From assembly GCA_046735055.1 (NCBI GenBank), contig JBKPSO010000043.1, positions 1 to 27,227 of the forward strand: a stretch of 27,227 nucleotides of DNA. The letters are read 5' to 3'. Shown here in pieces: positions 1 to 6,761 of this stretch. The stretch comes from DATBLE01 sp046735055. GTDB taxonomy: Bacteria > Actinomycetota > Thermoleophilia > Gaiellales > Gaiellaceae. Both the position numbers and the translations under genes were made by a program. The notes under the pieces are model-generated. The model did not search any database, was not told where the DNA came from, and saw only the letters and a program-made list of their open reading frames with translations. Within the stretch, counting starts at the first letter, position 1; every line of letters starts with the position of its first letter.

Positions 1-91
1 TCGCAAATGAAACAGCTCGGCCTGATTCCGACCCAGCAACGCCCGGACGGCGGCGCAACCACCAACGGCTCCACCACGTCGCCTTCGACCC

Positions 92-498
92 GTGCCCGGC
101 GAACCGGCGCGAGGTGAGGCGGCCAGTCGCTCGCAGTTCACTCCAGAGCCGGATGCGATGCCATTGATCGTCACCCATGGCTGGCCGGGCTCGATCGTGG
201 AGTTCGCCGAGGTCGTCGGGCCGCTTTCCGATCCGCGGGTGCACGGCGGCAACCCGGCCGATGCGTTCCATCTGGGTGGTGCCGAGCATTCCCGCTTCGG
301 GTTTTCGGGCCCCACACGTGACGCGGGCTGGCACTTCCGCCGGGTGGCAGCTGCGTTTGCAGAGCTGATGACGCGTCTGGGCTATGGGCGGTTCGGCGCT
401 CAGGGGGCGGGCACTTCGCCGCAATGGAGGAACCCGATCTTCTGATCGCCGACGTGCGGGCCTTCTTCCGCGGGCTCCGCGAGAGGCCCGCCGGGTAG
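92..498 (+). pseudogene. Epoxide hydrolase remnant (EHN-type alpha/beta hydrolase) with internal deletion
   Basis: The first half reads as the N-terminal part of a microsomal-type epoxide hydrolase: PEPDAMPLIVTHGWPGS contains the HGWPGS oxyanion-hole motif and is followed by FGFSGPT. An extra G near 272 and a missing G near 296 shift the frame and then restore it, so the expected VVPSIPGFGFSG is garbled between them. At about 408 the reading jumps from RFGAQGG straight to the family's C-terminal end (HFAAMEEPDLLIADVRAFF) in another frame, stopping at 496-498. The whole middle, including the nucleophile GGDWG region and the cap domain, is missing. The product cannot be functional. The family normally has about 380 residues and the remnant covers roughly a third. 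The true 5' end is not recognisable before about position 120. Confidence 0.8.
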
Positions 499-534
499 AC
501 GCCCTCGAAGGCGCCCGTACACCGCGTTGCTTCC

Positions 535-669
535 GTGTATGGCCTCGTCGAGCTGGTGCGCCGCCTCGGCTGCGCAGACGAGGCGCGCACCGAGTACGAG
601 CGCGCGCTCGAGCTGGCGCGCAACGAACCCGAGCGGCGCTTCCTCGAACGGCCGATCGAAGAGCTCTGA
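535..669 (+). pseudogene. C-terminal fragment of ECF sigma factor (ECF42/DUF6596-like)
   Basis: Frame 1 encodes VYGLVELVRRLGCADEART and then YERALELARNEPERRFLER before TGA at 667-669. This is the TPR-like C-terminal tail of long ECF sigma factors of the DUF6596/ECF42 type, which typically end in ALxLxxNxxERRFLxRRLxEL. No sigma-70 region 2 or 4 lies upstream; the frame instead runs back into the epoxide hydrolase remnant, separated by a stop. It is a 5'-truncated leftover of a gene of about 400 codons. The identification rests on the tail motif alone. Confidence 0.65.
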
Positions 670-735
670 AGCTGGCTGTCCCCTCGGACGCGGCGCGTTC
701 GTCGCCTCGACGAACACACGTTCAAGGAGGAATCG

Positions 736-2214
736 ATGAGAGCGAAACTCGATACCAATTCGGCGCGGAGGCGCTGGCTTGTTCTCGCGGTGACGGTTGC
801 CGCGCAGTTCATGGTCATCCTCGACGTCTCGGTCGTGAACGTCGCCCTGCCGGCGATCAAGCACGACCTCCACTTCTCGCAGGCGAGCTTGCAGTGGGTG
901 ATCACCGCCTATTCGATCGTGTTCGGCGGGACGCTGCTGTTGGGCGGCCGTCTTGCCGATTTGCTCGGACGCAGGCGGTTGTTCATGGCAGGCGTGGCGG
1001 TGTTCACGCTCGGCTCGCTGCTTTCCGGGCTCGCCTGGTCGGAAGGGGCGCTGATCGTCACGCGGGCGCTGCAGGGGCTTGGCGGTGCGCTGCTCGCCCC
1101 GGCGGCGCTGTCGATCGTTGTCACCACTTTCCGCGAGGGGCGCGAGCGGAACATCGCGCTCGCCGTCTGGGGTGCCGCCTCCGGCATCGGCGGCGCCGCC
1201 GGCGTGCTGCTCGGCGGCGTACTGACCTCGTACCTGAGCTGGCCGTGGATCTTCTTCGTCAACCTGCCGGTCGGCGCAGCCGTCCTCGCCGTCAGCCCAT
1301 GGCTCTTGAGCGAGAGTCGGGCCGCGCTCGCGCACCGGCACTTCGACCTCGCTGGCGCCACCTCGATCACCGCCGGCCTGATGGTGCTCGTCTACGCGAT
1401 CACCCGGGCAAGCCAGCACGGCTGGAGCAACGGCGTCACGGTCGGCCTGCTCGCGACCGCCGCCGCGTTGATCGTGGCGTTCGTCGGGATCGAGGCTCGT
1501 TCGCCGGCGCCGCTGCTGCCGCTGCGGATCTTCCGCCTGCAGACGCTCTCGGCGGCGAACGCGACCATGTTGGTCATCGGGGCGACCGCCTTCGGGCAGT
1601 TCTTCCTGCTCTCGCTGTACCTGCAGGAGGTCCTCCGCTACTCGGCGCTCAAGACCGGCGTCGCCTTCATCGCGATCACGGTCACGGTCGCGGCCGTCGC
1701 GAACTACGCCCAGGCGCTGACCACCCGGCTGGGCGCACGCCCGGTGCTGAGCAGCGGCCTGCTGCTCACCGCGGCCGGGGGCGCGCTCTACGCCCAGATG
1801 CCCACCGACGGGCGCTACTTCTGGAACGTCTTCCCCGGGCTGCTCCTCAGCGGGATCGGGCTCGCCTTCTCGTTCGTGCCTGTGATGATCGCGGGCCTCA
1901 CACGTGTCGAGCCTGCCGACGCGGGTGTCGCCTCGGGGCTGATCAACACCAGCCGGCAGATCGGCGGCTCGATCGGGCTGGCCGCCGTGACCACGATCGC
2001 CGCCACCGCGAGCAGCCGATACGCGCACAGCCACGCGGTGCCCGCCTTCAGCGGCCCGGCGCTCACGCACGGATTCCAGATCGCCTTCTACACGTTGAGC
2101 GGCCTCGCGCTCGTCGGCGCGGCGATCGCCGCCGCCTTCGTCGAGTCCAAGCCGAAGGCGGCTCCGACGGCGATGCCGGTCGAGGCAGAGGTCGCGCTCG
2201 AGGAGGCAGCGTGA
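736..2214 (+). CDS. MFS transporter, DHA2 (EmrB/QacA) drug:H+ antiporter family
   Basis: A 492-residue membrane protein of the 14-helix DHA2 branch of the major facilitator superfamily, which exports drugs or other small toxic molecules across the inner membrane using the proton gradient. Visible family motifs: LDVSVVNVALPAI (residues 29-41, motif D1) in helix 1, GGRLADLLGRRRLF (70-83, motif A) between helices 2 and 3, RALQGLGGALLAPAALS (110-126, motif B) in helix 4, and GAASGIGGAAGVLLGG (146-161, motif C, antiporter signature) in helix 5, followed by WPWIFFVNLPVG. Length is usual for the family. The ATG has a strong AAGGAGG at 724-730. It stands alone, with a hairpin terminator downstream. 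The substrate cannot be told from sequence. The decayed DNA on both sides holds a possible MarR-type regulator remnant. Confidence 0.93.
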   Translation: MRAKLDTNSARRRWLVLAVTVAAQFMVILDVSVVNVALPAIKHDLHFSQASLQWVITAYSIVFGGTLLLGGRLADLLGRRRLFMAGVAVFTLGSLLSGLAWSEGALIVTRALQGLGGALLAPAALSIVVTTFREGRERNIALAVWGAASGIGGAAGVLLGGVLTSYLSWPWIFFVNLPVGAAVLAVSPWLLSESRAALAHRHFDLAGATSITAGLMVLVYAITRASQHGWSNGVTVGLLATAAALIVAFVGIEARSPAPLLPLRIFRLQTLSAANATMLVIGATAFGQFFLLSLYLQEVLRYSALKTGVAFIAITVTVAAVANYAQALTTRLGARPVLSSGLLLTAAGGALYAQMPTDGRYFWNVFPGLLLSGIGLAFSFVPVMIAGLTRVEPADAGVASGLINTSRQIGGSIGLAAVTTIAATASSRYAHSHAVPAFSGPALTHGFQIAFYTLSGLALVGAAIAAAFVESKPKAAPTAMPVEAEVALEEAA

Positions 2215-2287
2215 TCGTTCGAGCGTCTACCTACAGTGGAACGAGCTCGCGCGGCAGCCGGTAGCTCGCGAAACACGCGATCGCTGG

Positions 2288-2313
2288 AAGGGCCGCCCTC
2301 GAGGGCGGCCCTT
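2288..2313 (+). terminator. GC-rich hairpin terminator after the MFS gene
   Basis: A perfect inverted repeat of 13 bp arms, AAGGGCCGCCCTC then GAGGGCGGCCCTT, lies 74 bp after the MFS stop codon. It has no long T tract, which is usual for high-GC actinobacterial terminators. It could act on either strand. Confidence 0.65.
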
Positions 2314-2914
2314 CGCGTCCGCCGATCGGATCTGTCCCTTGCCGGTGCGGCCGTTCGTCGTATTTGGCGATGACTGGCGCTCGACGCCTTCAACCACCCC
2401 TTCGCCTACGCAGCACGTAGCAACCTGGTCGACCCGAGCGCCTTCAGCGGTGCGCTCGCCGCCTGACCCCGCAACGGGGCGCGCACACCCGGACGTCGAG
2501 CAGGTCGACGCCAAGTTCTTCGCCGACATTCCGGAGCCGGAGGCCCTGTGCGTCCTTCGGCGTCTGGTGCAACTTCCCGCCGCGGACAGGAAACCAAACA
2601 GCGCTCACGGCGGCAGCCCGACCCAACCCGGGAACTGACGCGACCGTCGACGTCGTCCGGGGCTCTGGAAAGGCTCCATCCCTTGTTGTCCTGTCCAGCT
2701 ACATCGCAGCGCTGGGACGCGGAGAAGTTGTGTCAAGGAACGACTACCGCACTGACACGAGGCGAGCAAACGCACAACTCGCGCGCGCTCAGGCCGACGG
2801 GTGTGTTTGGCCGTGAAGATGTTGCTGGTCTCAGACACGTGCCTCTCCTTGCCTTTAGCGGCGAAGCGTTCGTCTCGAGCAGTCGCTCACGCGCGCGTCG
2901 GCGAGAATGCGCGC
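2314..2914. other. Non-coding stretch with probable decayed genes
   Basis: No intact gene is supported here. At 2374-2466 the plus strand has a short in-frame run (ALDAFNHPFAYAARSNL..., ending in TGA at 2464-2466) that reads like the C-terminus of a protein I cannot name. At 2465-2590 a MarR-like tail may follow. From about 2600 to 2900 nothing recognisable is seen, apart from a GTGTCA / TGACAC inverted pair near 2730-2760 with arms too far apart to interpret. Confidence 0.4.
2465..2590 (+). pseudogene. Possible MarR-family regulator C-terminal remnant
   Basis: Frame 2 reads GRAHPDVEQVDAKFFADIPE and then PEALCVLRRLVQL. This resembles the end of MarR regulators, where a wing region (LTxxGRxxxxxVExxxxxFF) is followed by LxxLRRLL. 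No winged-helix body is found upstream. A MarR regulator would be an expected neighbour of a DHA2 exporter, but the match is short and could be chance. Confidence 0.25.
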
Positions 2915-3268
2915 GTGCCCGCCTACACGGTGAACGAGGACGCGGTCAGGCACGCGAAGCGGCTAATCGACGCGCGCCAGTACGTGCTCCGTTCGCGTTG
3001 GCAGGACGTGCAGCCGCGCGCACGGCAGCAGAACGCGTTCCTGAAGACGCACTCCTGGGAGGAGTACGCCGCCTGGCATCTCGGCCTTACTGAGGGGGCG
3101 CCCGAGGACACGAAGGCGCGCTACGCGTTTGTCTACGGCGACCTCCGCCGTCTGCACCGGATGGGGCTGATCGCCTGCCACTACCGTGCCGCGGAGTGGC
3201 GGCACAAGGAGATCGAGCTTGCAGCACACGAGCTCCTGCAGTACCTCGACCGCAACTCCGCCCGATGA
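2915..3268 (+). CDS. Conserved hypothetical protein, 117 aa
   Basis: A soluble 117-residue protein with no signal peptide or membrane segment. It belongs to a small actinobacterial family I recognise only as hypothetical, with conserved-looking blocks AKRLIDARQYVLRSRW (14-29), HSWEEYAAWHLGLTEGA (46-62), ARYAFVYGDLRRLHRMGLIA (68-87) and EWRHKEIELAAHELL (94-108). The many charged and aromatic residues and the paired helices suggest a compact helical fold. I chose the GTG at 2915 because the family-like sequence begins there (MPAYTVNEDA); the open frame extends upstream to 2801, but that part looks random. The next gene is convergent. No function can be assigned. Confidence 0.75.
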   Translation: MPAYTVNEDAVRHAKRLIDARQYVLRSRWQDVQPRARQQNAFLKTHSWEEYAAWHLGLTEGAPEDTKARYAFVYGDLRRLHRMGLIACHYRAAEWRHKEIELAAHELLQYLDRNSAR

Positions 3269-3417
3269 CGCGGCGGCGCCGAGCGCGGCGGCGCCTCTCG
3301 CAGAAGCCTGGGGACCCAACCGGACAGCTTTTGAACCCTTCTGACGCTCTGAGAGAGCTGCTGACTCCGGTCTAGGGAGCGGCTGGCTGAGGTCGGCGTG
3401 CCGCTGGTGCCGGTCGG

Positions 3418-3948
3418 TCAGCGGGTGCGCCGGCTAGGTACCGAGAACCGGTGGTGCGTCTGGCCGAAGGTGCCCTTGGCGAACGCGAGCACCTTGGCGG
3501 GCTTCACCGAGAACACGAGGGCCGCGCCACCCCCACGCTCGTGCCGGAAGCCGCCGTCGTGTACCTCGTAGTGCCAGCGCCCGTCCCACTTCGTCGCCCA
3601 CGTCGCTGCGAGCTGTTCGAGGACGCTCTCGTCCGTCACCTGGACGGCCTCGCCCTCGACCACGACGTCGAGCCCTCGCTTCCACTCGTTGCAGCCGGTC
3701 GTCAGAGTCACGTTCTGGTTGGTTCTCAGGTTGACGGCCTTCTGCTCGTCGGGGCCGGTGGCGAAATAGATGGCGTTATCGAGCCAGACAGCGACGAGCG
3801 GCGTCACATGCGGTCGACCATCCGCGCGGACGGTCGAGATCCAGAACAGGTCGGCGTCTTCGAGCGCGCGGCGAGTCTCTTCCCAGTCGGTCGCGACTGC
3901 GTCCTGGTCGCTGAATCGCGTGTCGAGCTCAGTCACCGGCTGCCTCAT
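3418..3948 (-). CDS. PPOX-class split-barrel (pyridoxamine 5'-phosphate oxidase-like) protein
   Basis: A 176-residue cytoplasmic protein of the PNPOx-like split beta-barrel superfamily, whose members bind FMN or F420 and reduce or bind small molecules. Core motifs: DADLFWISTVRADGRPHVTP (31-50; the ST-RxDGRPHVTPL strand pair lining the cofactor site), AIYFATGPDEQKAVNLRTN (59-77), and VVVEGEAVQVTDE further on. The end (VLAFAKGTFGQTHHRF) is typical of actinobacterial F420-type members, where a substrate tail packs over the cofactor. The start is fixed by AAAGGAG seven bases before the ATG. It lies 54 bp downstream of an alpha/beta hydrolase on the same strand and may share its transcript. The cofactor (F420 or FMN) cannot be decided from sequence alone. 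Confidence 0.85.
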   Translation of the reverse strand: MRQPVTELDTRFSDQDAVATDWEETRRALEDADLFWISTVRADGRPHVTPLVAVWLDNAIYFATGPDEQKAVNLRTNQNVTLTTGCNEWKRGLDVVVEGEAVQVTDESVLEQLAATWATKWDGRWHYEVHDGGFRHERGGGAALVFSVKPAKVLAFAKGTFGQTHHRFSVPSRRTR

Positions 3949-4002
3949 CAGGCTCTCCTTTCGATCCGGGGTCTCGGCTGCCCGCTCGCCGGTCGTCGAC
4001 GG

Positions 4003-4851
4003 CTAGGTGGTCTCTCCATCTCGTGTGGCGGTGTGCTCGAGGATCGCTCGGACGATGGGCTCCCAGTCGGCTCGAGCAATGCTGTGGCCGGCTCCCTCGA
4101 GCGTCAGCAGCCTGGCGCCTGGGATCTCCTCGGCCAGCGCCTGCCCGTGCTCGAGCGGGAACATCGGGTCCGCGGTGCCGTGGATCACCAGCGTGGGCAC
4201 GGCGATCGAGGACAAGGGCGCGTGCGGCAGCTCGCCCTCGGGGAGCGCTGCGTGGTTCTCGGAGGCCGCGATGTTGTGGGCGCGCTCGACGTCGCGGCGG
4301 ACGAGGTCACGGGCAGCGGCCTCGTCGAAGGGGCGCTCGCCTCCGGCGAGCATCTGCGAATGGCCGACGAGGTAGTCGATGACCGAGTCCCGATCGGACC
4401 AGTCCACTTCCGCGGTCGCCAGGAACCGCCGATAGCGCTCGGTCGCGGGCGGAAGCTGGCGCTCACCCGGCGTGGCGGGAGACGTGCTGATGAGGACGAG
4501 CGAGAGGACACGCTTCGGGAAGGCGAGGGCGAGCAGCTGTGCGAACGCCCCGCCCGCTGAGACGCCGACTATATGCGCGGCCGGGATCCCGTAGGCGTCG
4601 AGCACGGCGACGGCGTCGGCGACGAGGTCGGTGCCCGTGTACTCGGGAGCCCCCGGCTCGTAGGTGACCGAGCGGCCTGTGTCGCGGTGGTCGTAGCGGA
4701 TCACGAGCCGGCCGCCTTCGGCGAGCATCCGGCAGAAGCCCTCCTCCCACCAGAGCATCGACCCACCGACACCCATCACCAAGAGAATCGGCGGGTCTTC
4801 AGGGTCGCCGATGCGCTCTGTGCACAGCTCGACGCCGTTCACTTCGATCAT
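4003..4851 (-). CDS. Alpha/beta hydrolase
   Basis: A 282-residue soluble alpha/beta hydrolase. It has the oxyanion-side GVGGSMLWW stretch (27-35), an RYDHRDTGRS segment (52-61), a nucleophile elbow GVSAGG with Ser98, the acid Asp228 in HGTADPMFP, and the base His256 in GAGHSI, so the catalytic triad is complete. The family resembles TAP-like and aclacinomycin-methylesterase-type (RdmC-like) hydrolases; the substrate is unknown. The ATG at 4851 starts the family-like sequence (MIEVNGVELCTERIGD). The frame stays open upstream to 5358, but that part is the wrong frame of a SnoaL-like remnant. The ribosome binding site is weak. A PPOX-like gene follows on the same strand. Confidence 0.88.
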   Translation of the reverse strand: MIEVNGVELCTERIGDPEDPPILLVMGVGGSMLWWEEGFCRMLAEGGRLVIRYDHRDTGRSVTYEPGAPEYTGTDLVADAVAVLDAYGIPAAHIVGVSAGGAFAQLLALAFPKRVLSLVLISTSPATPGERQLPPATERYRRFLATAEVDWSDRDSVIDYLVGHSQMLAGGERPFDEAAARDLVRRDVERAHNIAASENHAALPEGELPHAPLSSIAVPTLVIHGTADPMFPLEHGQALAEEIPGARLLTLEGAGHSIARADWEPIVRAILEHTATRDGETT

Positions 4852-5023
4852 CCGCTCGGCCAGCTTCGCTCCCTTCAAGGGAACACCACGATCCCACGGT
4901 CGGGCTTCGAGGCGCTCGTCCAGTCCCGGTAGCTTCGCAGCTTCTCCCGTCCTCGACTGTCGGCCCGCGGTGCTGCACCAACGGCCTCCCGATCCCGAAC
5001 GCCTCGAAGTCGAAGTTCGATCG

Positions 5024-5340
5024 TCACCCGCGACCGCCGACTCTCTTGAGCCCTGTGTCTTCGACCCCTCTCGCCGGCGCCGAGCCCGCGAGGGGCGTGG
5101 TGTCGAGGTAACTGACCTCGTCCCAGAGACCCTGTGGGCACGATCCAGCTTAGACGCGTTCCGCGAACTTCCAGCCCTCCGTGGTGCGCTGGTAGCGGTC
5201 GTGGTACACGGTCGAGCTACGATCTCGGGTGGCGCGAGAGGGCGCCTCCGGGTTCGCGGGCAGGACTGAGTCCACCTCTTCGTTCTGGACATAGGTAGTG
5301 GCGTTCTCCTTCTCGGCCTGGCTCGCGAACCGCTGGCCGC
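5024..5340 (-). pseudogene. SnoaL-like (NTF2 fold) protein remnant with in-frame stop
   Basis: Reading minus from about 5340, the frame gives ATTYVQNEEVDSVLP, then STVYHDRYQRTTEGWKFAER, then TAA at 5152-5150, then EVSYLDTTPLAGSAP, ending at TGA 5026-5024. This is the second half of a SnoaL-like/DUF4440 protein, where YxDxxxRTxxGWxFxxRxxxxxYLDTxPL is typical. About eleven codons (5152-5120), including the stop, seem inserted between WKFAERV and the last strand. The N-terminal half is lost under the start of the ankyrin gene, and there is no start codon. From 5023 down to 4852 no known family is seen. Confidence 0.6.
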
Positions 5341-5356
5341 TTCGAAAGGAGACGTC

Positions 5357-6382
5357 ATGCCCGAGCTTCTTCCTGTTCAGACGAATCTCGAGCAGCTCCG
5401 TCGTCAGGCGAAGGATCTGCTCCGTGCCGCGAAGGCCGGCGACGCCGAGGCGCTCGCCCGGATCGCTGCCGTCACTGATCGGCTCACGCTAGCCTCGGCG
5501 CAGCTGGCGCTGGCGCGTGAGTACGGGTTTGCGAGCTGGCCGCGGCTGAAGCGGGAGGTGGAGCGGCGCGAGATCCTGACTGGCCGTGACCTCGCCCGTC
5601 TCGGTCGCATGCTCTCCGACCAGCCCGGGCTGGCGAAGATCAAGATGGAACACTGGCGTGACCACAAGCAGGCGCTGCCGCTCGGCTTCATGGCGATGCT
5701 GCGGTTCGACGCTGAGCGGCTCGGGCTGCCACCCGAGCTGCCCGGGACCGGCGCGGTCGCGCAGACACTGATCGACGCGGGCGCGCCCGTGGACGGCGAC
5801 CCGGGTGACAAGGAAACACCGCTGATCACTGCCGCCAGCTACGGCGACGCCGAGGTCGCCAAGGTGCTGATCGAGGCAAGTGCAGACGTGAACGCCCACT
5901 CGGCACCCAACTCCGGCGGTGTGCCCGGCGGTAGCGCGCTCCTGCACGCCGCGGTCTTCGGGATGACAGACGTGCTCGATCTGCTCGTCGAGGCCGGGGC
6001 GGAGGTGACGAGCCTGGAGGAGGCCGCGGCCGCGGGCGACGTCACCGGCTGGCTGACACCGCAGTCGGATCTGCAGGCGCGGATCCGGGCGCTCGTGTTC
6101 GCCGCCGACCATCAACGGCTGCCCGTCATCGACCAAGTGCTCGACGCCGGAACGCCGGTGGATGCCTTCGACGAGGTGTGGGGACGCCAGGCGCTGCGGA
6201 TCGCCGCTCAGAACGGGCGCCCGGCGAGCGTGCGCCGACTGCTCGAGCACGGCGCCGACCCGAACCTCCGGGACAACGAGGGACGAACCGCGCTCGACTG
6301 GTGCCGGCCCGAACGACGCCAGCTCGAGAGTCCCGGCCACGCGGAGGTCGAGGCGATCCTGCGACCGCTGACCGCAGCCTGA
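5357..6382 (+). CDS. Ankyrin repeat protein, 341 aa
   Basis: A soluble 341-residue protein without a signal peptide. Residues 8-70 form the helical leader common to bacterial ankyrin proteins of this type (NLEQLRRQAKDLLRAAKAGD, then LALAREYGFASWPRLKREVE). Ankyrin repeats follow from about 130: TLIDAGAPVDG (137-147), TPLITAASYGDAEVAKVLIE (154-173), ALLHAAVFGMTDVLDLLVEA (194-213), and near the end ALRIAAQNGRPASVRRLLEH then GADPNLRDNEGRTALDW. The middle (about 75-125) is less regular. AAAGGAG at 5345-5351 supports the ATG at 5357. The likely role is protein-protein interaction; the partner is unknown. The upstream end overlaps the truncated 5' part of the SnoaL remnant on the other strand, a recombination scar. 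Confidence 0.88.
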   Translation: MPELLPVQTNLEQLRRQAKDLLRAAKAGDAEALARIAAVTDRLTLASAQLALAREYGFASWPRLKREVERREILTGRDLARLGRMLSDQPGLAKIKMEHWRDHKQALPLGFMAMLRFDAERLGLPPELPGTGAVAQTLIDAGAPVDGDPGDKETPLITAASYGDAEVAKVLIEASADVNAHSAPNSGGVPGGSALLHAAVFGMTDVLDLLVEAGAEVTSLEEAAAAGDVTGWLTPQSDLQARIRALVFAADHQRLPVIDQVLDAGTPVDAFDEVWGRQALRIAAQNGRPASVRRLLEHGADPNLRDNEGRTALDWCRPERRQLESPGHAEVEAILRPLTAA

Positions 6383-6411
6383 GGTCGAGGGCGCGAAGCC
6401 GGAGACGGGCC

Positions 6412-6645
6412 CCACCATTCGACCGCGTCCGTGAGATCCGCGACGGCCGGCGCTGCCGGGAGCAGCGGCCGTGCGATTCCCGGGCGCAGATCCGCTCGGT
6501 CGCCGAGCGCCTCGGGCCGGCCTTCGGGCCGATGGTCGTGTTCGCGGCCGCGACAGGGCTTCGACCCTGGAGCTGTTCGCCTCGAACAGGGCGACGTCGA
6601 TCGTGCCGCCGGTGTCGATACTCAGTTCGACCCCTTCGCTTTTAG
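6412..6645 (+). pseudogene. Tyrosine recombinase (phage-type integrase) fragment, frameshifted
   Basis: Frame 1 contains IRSVAERLGPAFGPMVVFAA immediately followed by ATGLRP, the start of the catalytic domain of tyrosine integrases (the R of TGLRxGE is the first catalytic arginine). After LRP the expected GEW(L/F)ALE continues one frame over as GAVRLEQGDVDRAAGVD, so the frame is broken near 6570. The HxxR, second H and catalytic Tyr are absent. Only about 70 codons of a gene of about 400 survive. It shows that an integrative element was once here; no att site or tRNA is visible nearby. Confidence 0.65.
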
Positions 6646-6761
6646 GGAAGGGGGTCGTCGGCTACTGCATGAGCGACCTTCCCGATGAGTCCTCTTGTGG
6701 CGGGGATCGACCGTCAGGACCGTGGGGTGCCGTGGGTCCCTGCCGTTCCCTGTACGCGATG

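Noticed and set aside
400..2070. Minus-strand frame of 556 codons
   Set aside because: Antisense shadow of the MFS transporter; extreme Arg/Gly/Glu content and no domain.
3270..3295. Direct repeat GCGGCGGCGCC, two copies 15 bp apart
   Set aside because: Low-complexity GC sequence in a convergent gap; no sign of function.
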